Part shown: positions 1 to 5,667 of the stretch, piece after piece
How positions within the stretch are numbered: position 1 is the stretch's first letter
Layout of the letters: every line of letters starts with the position of its first letter
From: Immundisolibacteraceae bacterium
GTDB lineage: Bacteria; Pseudomonadota; Gammaproteobacteria; Immundisolibacterales; Immundisolibacteraceae
Length of the DNA: 5,667 nucleotides
Reading direction: 5' to 3'
Assembly: GCA_019090185.1 (NCBI GenBank)
Contig: JAHRWJ010000275.1
Span: forward strand, 1-5,667
Made by a program: the position numbers and the translations under genes
The notes under the pieces: generated by a model
Databases searched by the model: none
What the model was told of the DNA's origin: nothing
Seen by the model: only the letters and a program-made list of their open reading frames with translations

Positions 1-590
1 AGCCATTCCAAAGCCATTCCCGAGTTAGTCGAACTGGCTATCAGCACAAAGGACTCGATGAAACGGCAGAGCAAATAGAAGGATAGGGACAACAGCACCG
101 CGGTCCCTAAACTGCTAAAAGTCACCGCCACAAACAGGGCAAACAGAGACATGACTGCTAGTTCGAAGAACAGTGCCGCGATCCATAGAAAAGCACCATC
201 CCAGGTACACCATGGCACCACCGCAATGATCGTCGCGACTGCAACGCAACTGGCGAAACCGATCCCGCTGATCATTCGACCGACTAAATATTGACTGCGT
301 GACAGATCCATCGACAACAGCAGTTGCAGTTGACCCGCCCGAACCGACTCGTTAAAACCATTACAAATTTGTAAAATAACGACCATGACCGCTAACGGCC
401 GAATCAAGGCTGCAGTCACCGCTAATCGAAATGCATTCTGTTCAATAACCGCCAGTTCCGCCGTAAACCAGGCAACCAGCATCACAACCAGACCCATCAA
501 AAAATAGACCCGGGTGAGCGTTCCAGCTAACGCATCAAGCAGGCAATGCCAACCAATGGTCGAAGTTCGATTCGCCATCGCAATTAACAT
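1..590 (-). CDS. ABC-2-type transporter permease, 5' part (C-terminus beyond left edge)
   Basis: The reverse strand reads open for 196 codons from an ATG at 590 to the window edge, so the C-terminus is missing. The product is strongly hydrophobic, with about five membrane segments at residues 25-45, 56-75, 106-127, 134-155 and 158-185. Between the second and third lies LLLSMDLSRSQYLVGR (residues 90-105), which matches the 'LLS-P-SR-Y--GK' pattern of the cytoplasmic coupling region in ABC-2 permeases. Such proteins form the membrane pore of ABC exporters and need a separate ATPase. The likely partner is the NatA/CcmA-type ATPase at 2401-3126, encoded on the opposite strand, but another ATPase could lie left of the window. 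An in-frame ATG at 578 is an alternative start, with a weak GGGA 11 bases upstream; neither start has a strong Shine-Dalgarno. The substrate cannot be deduced. Confidence 0.8.
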   Translation of the reverse strand, partial: MLIAMANRTSTIGWHCLLDALAGTLTRVYFLMGLVVMLVAWFTAELAVIEQNAFRLAVTAALIRPLAVMVVILQICNGFNESVRAGQLQLLLSMDLSRSQYLVGRMISGIGFASCVAVATIIAVVPWCTWDGAFLWIAALFFELAVMSLFALFVAVTFSSLGTAVLLSLSFYLLCRFIESFVLIASSTNSGMALEW

Positions 591-716
591 CCCATCAGAT
601 ATTGTCTACAACTTGCAACATGAGTCGCTAGCACTATCATCTTTAACATAGCTCCTTAATATAAACAGCAAACAGACCATACTGGGCTCGGCACCAATTA
701 CCTAAATCTATTTTCG

Positions 717-733
717 CGCTGAACTGATCAGCG
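717..733 (+). repeat. Inverted repeat abutting the kinase Shine-Dalgarno
   Basis: CGCTGA (717-722) and TCAGCG (728-733) are perfect 6-base inverted arms around a 5-base spacer. An 8-base palindrome, CTGATCAG (724-731), overlaps the right arm. The last base of the right arm is the first base of the Shine-Dalgarno GGAGGA. It could be a small operator or an RNA hairpin that affects ribosome access, or it could be chance, since the arms are short. Confidence 0.35.
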
Positions 734-738
734 GAGGA
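733..738 (+). promoter_or_regulatory. Shine-Dalgarno for the GTG-started histidine kinase
   Basis: GGAGGA lies 10 bases before a GTG at 749 and is the strongest ribosome binding site in the window. It decides the start of the kinase gene at GTG. Confidence 0.75.
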
Positions 739-748
739 ATTTTTCAAC

Positions 749-2404
749 GTGTTTCAGGAACTCGTCACCAGCTTTCGCCAAAGCCGCTTTGCACGCCACC
801 TGCCAAGCCTATTGGGTTTGTCACTACTACCGTTGCACATCAGCGGTTTTGGCTGGAATAGCGCTACAGAAATACTCCTGCTGAGCAACCACGCCATTCT
901 GGCTGGCATATGGTACCTGTCAGCCGCAAGCGACCGGCTGGCATCAACGCGCCTGATTATGATGCTATTGCTAACCGCGGTGATCGGATTTTTTTGGTCG
1001 TTACCGTTAGCAACGATAATCTGGCTTGGCCTGCTCAGCGCCTCAATCATCGGCCGTTCTCTCTGCTCACCCCGAGAACTGCTGAACTACTCACCAGCCG
1101 CTACCTATCTACTAATAGTCGGTATCGACCGACTATCGACAACTGGATGGTTCCCGGTCAGTTTACCCGGCCTGGTCGGCCACATTGCCCTATTGGTGGC
1201 AGTCTCGGCCGCGCTACGACCTTTATCCGGCCAACAAAATGACAAACATGCCTCGGATACCGAACAGCTCTATACCGCACTAGCGCTGACCAGTATCATC
1301 GCTTCGACCTCGCTATTCATACTTCTATATACCCCCAACAAAAATAACCTACCAACCATCCTGCTGAGCTTCGCGCTGTTGTTTTGCTATCAACTGGTGC
1401 TGTTAATGTCAGCACGGCGCTACAGCTCATCTCTGGTAAGAAATTCGATCGCCTTTCAGCTCTGGTTTTCAGAAACCCTCGAAGCCGTTGGCTTACCGGA
1501 TAACGACCAAACATTCCTACAAGGCTCGCTCACTCGTTACAGCGAGTTAATGCACCTACCGCATTGCCAGTGGCAGGTCGGCGGCCTCTCAGGTCAGCTC
1601 GGACAGCCCGGCGATCAGCGCTATCAAGTCGTCGATGATCAGGAATGGCTGACGATTTCGGCTGACTCGCCAATCTCCAGCCAGGAACAACAACAAGCCT
1701 CAAACTGCCTCAACTTGTTGAAATCTTTAATCCAGTCAAAGCAGCAGGCCCAGCAAATAAAAGCCCAGCGCCACATGGAGAGTATTTACGAAACCGGTGC
1801 CCGTATCACTCATGACGTAAAAAACCTGCTGCAGTCGCTGAACACGCTGACCTCCGCCGTCGATCACAGCAAACCAGAACAAGCGCCGGCTATCCAGAAC
1901 TTGATCAAAAAACAACTCCCACTCATCAGACAGAAATTACAAAGCACCCTGGAAAAACTGGCCGCACCAGAGGATGTCTCGTCGACCTTTCAGGTAGCTC
2001 GAATCTGGTGGGAAAAAATACAGTTGCGCTACGCAGAGAGAAACATTGAATTCCGTCAGGAATTGACCTTGGACCACCTGGTACCCCGCGACCTGTTTGA
2101 ACGAGTTGCCGAAAACTTGCTGGAAAATGCTTACCGAAAACGTCAGGCCGAACCGGACATCCGTATCCTGGTGGATTTTGAAGCAACCGAACAACGGGTT
2201 GCTTTGCGGGTAACCGACAACGGTTCACCCGCCCCCGACGAAATCGCATCACTGTTATTTAAGGGGCCGATTGATTCCACCAGCGGTTACGGCATTGCAC
2301 TCTACCAATGTGCTACCCAGGCCGTCCAACAGGGGTTCCAGTTAACCATGACCCACAATGAGCCCGGTAATGTCAGTTTTTATCTGGTCGGTGATTTGCA
2401 ATGA
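749..2404 (+). CDS. Membrane-bound sensor histidine kinase (PrsK-like architecture)
   Basis: This 551-residue protein starts at GTG 749, supported by GGAGGA 10 bases upstream. Residues 17-220 contain about seven or eight hydrophobic helices (near 17-34, 41-60, 67-83, 86-104, 114-127, 139-156, 175-194, 202-220) with only short loops, so no periplasmic sensor domain is visible. Residues 236-330 may be a small cytoplasmic GAF-like domain, but this is weak. A Gln-rich helix (322-345) leads into the H-box ITHDVKNL, with H355 as the predicted phosphorylated histidine. The ATP-binding domain shows the N-box ENLLEN (455-460), G1 DNG (490-492) and G2 GYG (513-515). The second glycine expected in G1 is a proline (P494). 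The HD-x-KN H-box and the polytopic N-terminus recall PrsK of PEP-CTERM loci, although this protein is shorter. It is the first gene of the rightward operon, and its stop overlaps the next start (ATGA). The likely partner is the response regulator two genes downstream. The signal is unknown. Confidence 0.9.
   Translation: MFQELVTSFRQSRFARHLPSLLGLSLLPLHISGFGWNSATEILLLSNHAILAGIWYLSAASDRLASTRLIMMLLLTAVIGFFWSLPLATIIWLGLLSASIIGRSLCSPRELLNYSPAATYLLIVGIDRLSTTGWFPVSLPGLVGHIALLVAVSAALRPLSGQQNDKHASDTEQLYTALALTSIIASTSLFILLYTPNKNNLPTILLSFALLFCYQLVLLMSARRYSSSLVRNSIAFQLWFSETLEAVGLPDNDQTFLQGSLTRYSELMHLPHCQWQVGGLSGQLGQPGDQRYQVVDDQEWLTISADSPISSQEQQQASNCLNLLKSLIQSKQQAQQIKAQRHMESIYETGARITHDVKNLLQSLNTLTSAVDHSKPEQAPAIQNLIKKQLPLIRQKLQSTLEKLAAPEDVSSTFQVARIWWEKIQLRYAERNIEFRQELTLDHLVPRDLFERVAENLLENAYRKRQAEPDIRILVDFEATEQRVALRVTDNGSPAPDEIASLLFKGPIDSTSGYGIALYQCATQAVQQGFQLTMTHNEPGNVSFYLVGDLQ
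1115..1136 (+). repeat. Perfect 9-base inverted repeat inside the kinase gene
   Basis: ATAGTCGGT (1115-1123) and ACCGACTAT (1128-1136) are perfect inverted arms around the 4-base loop ATCG. They lie in the membrane-domain coding region at about residues 123-130. This would form a stable RNA hairpin or a dyad binding site. No U-tract follows, so it is not a terminator. One such repeat in a window of this length is not far from chance expectation. Confidence 0.4.
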
Positions 2405-3126
2405 GTAATGCAATTACAATCGATAACCTTTCATTAGATCTGGAAAAAAAGCGACTCTCAGCAATCAATTTAAACATCATCGAAGGCGAGTATTTTGGTC
2501 TGGTCGGTATGAATGGCGCTGGCAAAACCTCATTGATAAAGAGCGTCCTCGACTTCTGCCGCCCGGAAATGGGGCAGATAACCATCTCTGGTCAGCCTAG
2601 CAGTCAAATCCAGTCACGAACCCAGGTCGCCTACTTACCTGAACGTTTTCAGGCCAGCGAGAACCTCACCGGTGAGCGTTTTTTACGCAGGATGATGACG
2701 CTTTACCAAATGCCGTACCAACATGAAGCCACGCTACAACTGTTTGATACGCTGGCGTTAGATCCATCAGCACTCACACTGCGGTTGGGACGACACTCCA
2801 AAGGCATGTCTCAAAAAATCGGCCTAATTGCCTGTCTGTTGAGCCAGCGTCCGATACTCATTCTAGATGAGCCAATGAGCGGCCTCGATCCCTACGCGCG
2901 GGTAAAATTAAAAAACCTGTTACAGCAATTAAGACAACACCGATCCATCCCACAGACCCTGCTGCTTAGCTCTCACATGCTCGGCGACGTCGAAGCACTT
3001 TGCGATCGCATTGCGATCCTTCACCATGGTAAGTTGCTATTCGTTGGCACACCGAGCGAATGCCAGCAAAAATTCAAAGCCAATAGTTTGGAAACTGCTT
3101 ACATGAACTGCGTGACCATCCCATGA
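2401..3126 (+). CDS. ABC transporter ATP-binding protein (NatA/CcmA type)
   Basis: This is a 241-residue single nucleotide-binding domain of usual length for the family, predicted to sit at the inner face of the membrane and power an ABC-2 exporter. Visible motifs are Walker A GMNGAGKT (36-43), YLPE (79-82) in the Q-loop region, the signature HSKGMSQK (132-139, a known variant of LSGGQ in this family), Walker B ILILDE (152-157), D-loop SGLD (160-163) and the switch histidine H192. All catalytic elements look intact. The start ATG overlaps the kinase stop (ATGA), with a modest GGTGA seven bases upstream, so translation is probably coupled. It has no permease next to it on its own strand. The divergent ABC-2 permease at the left of the window is the best candidate partner. 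Its place between a kinase and its presumed response regulator suggests that transport and signalling are expressed together. Confidence 0.92.
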   Translation: MSNAITIDNLSLDLEKKRLSAINLNIIEGEYFGLVGMNGAGKTSLIKSVLDFCRPEMGQITISGQPSSQIQSRTQVAYLPERFQASENLTGERFLRRMMTLYQMPYQHEATLQLFDTLALDPSALTLRLGRHSKGMSQKIGLIACLLSQRPILILDEPMSGLDPYARVKLKNLLQQLRQHRSIPQTLLLSSHMLGDVEALCDRIAILHHGKLLFVGTPSECQQKFKANSLETAYMNCVTIP

Positions 3127-4634
3127 CCACCAACAAACCCCTACTGCTCATCATCGATGATGATCCGGTTATTCGAGATTCCCTGCAGTTTGTTCTCGAG
3201 GCAGAATTCGACATTAAAACAGCGGAGTCGCGAGCCGATGTACGTGACCTATTACTGCGTTTACCACGGGCACCTGATGCCGCTCTACTGGACCTAGGAC
3301 TACCGCCGGACGTCCACTCACCTGAGCAGGGGTTTGCCCTGATTGGCGACCTGCTTGCGGTTTCGCCCAACATTAAAATATTGGTTCTCAGTGGTCAGGA
3401 CGACCGCCAAAACGTTAAACATGCTCTCGCGCTGGGGGCCTTTGACTTTGTCGCCAAGCCCTGTGAAGTTGAACTTCTCCGTGGTCGTTTAAACCACTCG
3501 CTGTTTATCCGCGACGCGGAAATTTCACTGCAACAGGAAGTCATTAGCAGAGAAGATGGTTTCATCGGCAGCTCGCCGGCAATGACTAGCTTAAGAGCTC
3601 AGATCGCACAATTAGGCGACACCCCCTTTCCAGTACTGATTGAGGGTCCATCGGGTAGCGGTAAAGAGTTGGTTGCGCGAGCCTTGCACGAGGGGACTAG
3701 CCGAGAAAGCCAGCCCTATCTGGTCATCAATTGCGCCGCCATGTCAGCACAACTCATCGAAGCCCAGTTATTTGGTCACACCAAAGGCGCATTCACCGGC
3801 GCAAATGGCGCCAAAGCTGGTTTTTTTGAAGAAGCCAACGAAGGCACCCTCTGCCTTGATGAGGTCGGTGAACTGCCTGTCGAACTACAGGCAAAGCTGC
3901 TCAGAGTGCTTGAAAACGGCGAGTTTTACCGTCTCGGTGAAACCCAGATCCGTCACTCTTCTGCAAGAATAGTCGCCGTAACCAATCGTGACTTACGCCA
4001 TGAAGTGACTCAACGCCGTTTTCGAGAAGATCTTTACCATCGGCTCAGCGTATTTCGCATCCAGGTTCCCGCCCTAGCCGACCGCCAGGAAGACCGACTG
4101 CTGCTGCTTGATCATTTCAATAATTTTTATAGTGCCCAGCTTAATGTGCCACCTTTCAAGCTCAACAGTGCTAGCAGCGATTCCTGGCTTCGCTATGGGT
4201 TCCCCGGCAATGTCCGCGAGCTAAAAAACATCACGGTTCGGCTCTGCATGCGTTTACAGGGCCGCGTTGCCACTACCGAAGATCTGGAACGGGAGTTTGA
4301 ACTCGGTAATGCACTCCACGAGCCCCCATCACCCCCCGAAACTTACCCAGCGGTAGCCGCACTGCCCTCAGTACCTGCTACCGATCAGCCACCTGCCGAC
4401 CTTGTTAACAGCGCCGATGAGATGGCAGCCCAATCCGCGCTCAGAGAATTGACTAGCAGCGATAACTTCAGACTCGATGTTGCGCTACGGGAATCAGAAA
4501 AGCGTTATATACGAGCTGCATTAGGTGCAACCGCTGGCAACCTTAGTAAAGCCTCACGCATGCTCGGCATCAATCGCACCACGCTCTACAGCCGAATGCA
4601 GAAATACCCCGAACTCCAGCCTGAGTCCGATTAA
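3123..4634 (+). CDS. Sigma-54-dependent response regulator (REC, AAA+, Fis HTH; PrsR-like)
   Basis: This 503-residue protein has the NtrC-type order. The receiver domain (about 6-125) has the acidic pair D12/D13, phospho-acceptor D57 in LLDLGLPPD, S90 and K112 of AKP. The central AAA+ domain (about 146-380) has Walker A GPSGSGKE (175-182), the sigma-54 contact loop GAFTGA (222-227), Walker B LCLDE (243-247), candidate arginine fingers in RFRED (299-303) and R307, and sensor II GNVREL (362-367). A Pro/Ala-rich linker (about 400-430) leads to a Fis-type helix-turn-helix (about 472-495). The intact GAFTGA means it should activate RNA polymerase-sigma54 after phosphorylation, presumably by the kinase two genes upstream. 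The DLGLPPD segment with its extended loop before GFALI resembles, from memory, PrsR regulators of PEP-CTERM systems more than NtrC. The start overlaps the ABC ATPase stop (ATGA). Confidence 0.93.
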   Translation: MTTNKPLLLIIDDDPVIRDSLQFVLEAEFDIKTAESRADVRDLLLRLPRAPDAALLDLGLPPDVHSPEQGFALIGDLLAVSPNIKILVLSGQDDRQNVKHALALGAFDFVAKPCEVELLRGRLNHSLFIRDAEISLQQEVISREDGFIGSSPAMTSLRAQIAQLGDTPFPVLIEGPSGSGKELVARALHEGTSRESQPYLVINCAAMSAQLIEAQLFGHTKGAFTGANGAKAGFFEEANEGTLCLDEVGELPVELQAKLLRVLENGEFYRLGETQIRHSSARIVAVTNRDLRHEVTQRRFREDLYHRLSVFRIQVPALADRQEDRLLLLDHFNNFYSAQLNVPPFKLNSASSDSWLRYGFPGNVRELKNITVRLCMRLQGRVATTEDLEREFELGNALHEPPSPPETYPAVAALPSVPATDQPPADLVNSADEMAAQSALRELTSSDNFRLDVALRESEKRYIRAALGATAGNLSKASRMLGINRTTLYSRMQKYPELQPESD

Positions 4635-4645
4635 GCTACCTTGTC

Positions 4646-5667
4646 ATGTATCTGAATCATTTTGGCCTGACCCGTCCGCCGTTTCAGATCACCCCAGATG
4701 CGGATTTTTTTTACCCAGGCGCAGAGCGCCAGGACATCCTTCAAGGGCTGATCTATGCCACCCAGCACAATGAGGGCATCATCAAAGTGGTCGGCGAGAT
4801 TGGTAGCGGCAAAAGTCTGCTCTGCCGCATGGTTGCAGCCGGGCTACCAAAGAATTTTAAGGTCGTTTTCCTGGCCAACCCCAGCCTATCCGGTAGTGCC
4901 CTGGTCGAGGCGATCCTGGGTGATCTGGGCGTCACGCCACAAGCCAACAGCTACAGCCACCCCACCCAGCAATTACAAAACTACCTACTCGAACAGTTCG
5001 AACTCGGCAACCGAATCGTGTTGCTGGTCGAAGAAGCCCAGGCGATGCCTCAGGCAACCCTGGAAGCCCTACGTTTATTGACCAACTTAGAAACAGCAGA
5101 AACCAAACTATTACGGATAATTCTGTTCGGTCAACCTGAATTGGATACCACCCTCGGCCAATATAGCCTGCGACAGTTCCACGACCGAATCACACAAAGC
5201 TTCAACCTACGCAGCATGCTTTTGCACGAAACCGGGGAATATCTCCACCACCGTTTGAGGATTGCCGGTTATCGAGCCCAGCCTCTTTATCAAGGGGGCT
5301 TACTCAAACAGATCCATGATGCTACCGGCGGTCGGTTACGCCCCTTGAACGTCATCGCAGATAAAACCCTATTAGCCGCTTATGTCGATGGTCAGCAGAC
5401 GCTCAATTCATCGCACCTACAGCGTGCCATCACGGAGGTCAAACTCAATCGCCCAACCCCTGGCGCTGCGACTGATCGGCTTCATTTTAATGAGGCGGCA
5501 CCGATAACAGATAAACTAACAACACCCTCCTGGCCAACAGTCGTCAATTTTTTGATCGCTGAAGTGAAAAAATTGGCCAGCGCAGTAATATCTGCCGGCT
5601 TTGACCTTTATCGGCTAACCCCCGTTTATGTGAAAAAAGCCCGGAACCACCGCCTTACCGGTCAGAT
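4646..5667 (+). CDS. MshM/ExeA-like AAA ATPase, C-terminus beyond right edge
   Basis: The frame is open from ATG 4646 to the window end (340 codons, no stop). The N-terminus MYLNHFGLTRPPFQITPD with DADFFYPG is typical of the ExeA/GspA/MshM group, which help build type II secretion or MSHA pilus machinery. Walker A is GEIGSGKS (50-57). The Walker B region reads IVLLVEEAQ (124-132), with Glu where Asp is usual. FGQPELD (161-167) and DRI (180-182) mark the sensor and arginine region, and TGGRLRPLN (227-235) corresponds to the common SGG-PR-IN motif near the end of the domain. LTNLE and LFGQPELD resemble MshM more than the PEP-CTERM-associated ATPase. From about residue 271 a non-conserved tail of at least 70 residues continues out of the window. 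The gene starts 11 bases after the response regulator stop without a clear Shine-Dalgarno, so it probably belongs to the same operon. The partner complex is unknown. Confidence 0.87.
   Translation, partial: MYLNHFGLTRPPFQITPDADFFYPGAERQDILQGLIYATQHNEGIIKVVGEIGSGKSLLCRMVAAGLPKNFKVVFLANPSLSGSALVEAILGDLGVTPQANSYSHPTQQLQNYLLEQFELGNRIVLLVEEAQAMPQATLEALRLLTNLETAETKLLRIILFGQPELDTTLGQYSLRQFHDRITQSFNLRSMLLHETGEYLHHRLRIAGYRAQPLYQGGLLKQIHDATGGRLRPLNVIADKTLLAAYVDGQQTLNSSHLQRAITEVKLNRPTPGAATDRLHFNEAAPITDKLTTPSWPTVVNFLIAEVKKLASAVISAGFDLYRLTPVYVKKARNHRLTGQ

Larger units (their letters stand above)
591..748. promoter_or_regulatory. Divergent intergenic region, promoters for both directions
   Basis: This is the only real non-coding gap in the window. 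The leftward permease gene and the rightward four-gene operon start from its two ends, so it should contain both promoters. It is AT-rich around 640-670. TATAAA (660-665, plus strand) and TATATT (663-658, minus strand) are possible -10 hexamers, but neither has a recognisable -35 at the right distance. GGCAC at 690-694 resembles the -24 half of a sigma-54 promoter but has no GC/TTGC -12 half. The region is called from gene arrangement; no individual promoter is well supported. Confidence 0.5.

Noticed and set aside
611..633. Minus-strand sigma-54-like site containing TTGCA (-12 half) upstream of the permease gene
   Set aside because: The dinucleotide 10 bases before the GC is GC rather than GG, and the rest of the -24 half does not fit, so it is not better than chance.
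689..703. Plus-strand GGCAC resembling the -24 half of a sigma-54 promoter upstream of the kinase
   Set aside because: The expected -12 GC/TTGC is absent at the required spacing; the sequence there is ACCT.
754..1242. Open frames in other phases across the kinase gene (minus strand 754-1050, plus strand 910-1242)
   Set aside because: They lie wholly inside the kinase gene, lack ribosome binding sites and show no family motifs; they are shadow frames.
1926..2252. Minus-strand open frames opposite the kinase catalytic domain
   Set aside because: The opposite strand encodes recognisable H-, N- and G-box motifs. The minus frames overlap each other and show no domain features.
2796..2820. ABC signature HSKGMSQK instead of LSGGQ, and YLPE without a Q in the Q-loop region
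   Set aside because: SKGM-type signatures and YLPE are usual in the NatA/CcmA-like ATPase family, so they do not suggest an inactive protein.
3001..3020. Palindromic GCGATCGC followed by a second GCGATC
   Set aside because: It is short, sits in a conserved part of the ABC ATPase coding region, and no further copies were noticed in the window.
3074..3373. Minus-strand 99-residue open frame opposite the receiver domain
   Set aside because: It is Ser/Arg-rich and of low complexity, as expected from the antisense of a coding region, and the plus strand encodes a clear receiver domain.
5027..5041. Walker B EEAQ rather than DEAQ in the AAA ATPase as a sign of inactivation
   Set aside because: From memory, MshM-like members often carry EEAQ here, and the second acidic residue (E130) and Walker A are intact.
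4753..5081. Open frames of 64 and 108 residues on both strands around the Walker A of the AAA ATPase
   Set aside because: The plus-strand frame from 4646 carries all the family motifs and remains open to the window end; these are shadows of it.

Overview
The window looks like chromosomal DNA of a Gram-negative proteobacterium, most likely a gammaproteobacterium. The reasons are an intact sigma-54 activator with a Fis-type helix-turn-helix, an MshM/ExeA-type AAA ATPase, dense gene packing with ATGA overlaps, and a base composition that looks close to 50% GC by eye. I cannot name the genus. No RNA gene, insertion sequence, CRISPR array or convincing terminator was seen.

Layout: (1) At the left edge, on the minus strand, is the 5' part of an ABC-2-type membrane permease gene that runs out of the window. 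(2) A 158-base divergent intergenic region (591-748) must hold the promoters for both directions. It contains a small inverted repeat that touches the Shine-Dalgarno sequence of the rightward operon. (3) Rightward there are four tightly packed genes: a polytopic membrane histidine kinase, an ABC transporter ATPase, a sigma-54-dependent response regulator (REC, AAA+, Fis HTH), and an MshM/ExeA-like ATPase that is open at the right edge. The first three are joined by 4-base ATGA overlaps and the fourth starts 11 bases after the third.

Proposed working: the kinase, whose input region is almost entirely membrane helices, phosphorylates the response regulator. The regulator then activates RNA polymerase-sigma54 at promoters that are probably outside this window. 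The ABC ATPase sits between the two partners, and its likely membrane partner is the divergent permease. The response regulator's receiver domain and the kinase's H-box (HDVKN) resemble, from memory, the PrsR/PrsK pair of PEP-CTERM/exosortase loci, which also carry an ExeA-like ATPase. The ATPase here looks closer to MshM of MSHA pilus loci. The most interesting reading is therefore a regulated cell-surface or export locus in which a PrsK/PrsR-like two-component system is physically interleaved with an ABC exporter. That link is inference from architecture and needs the flanking genes.
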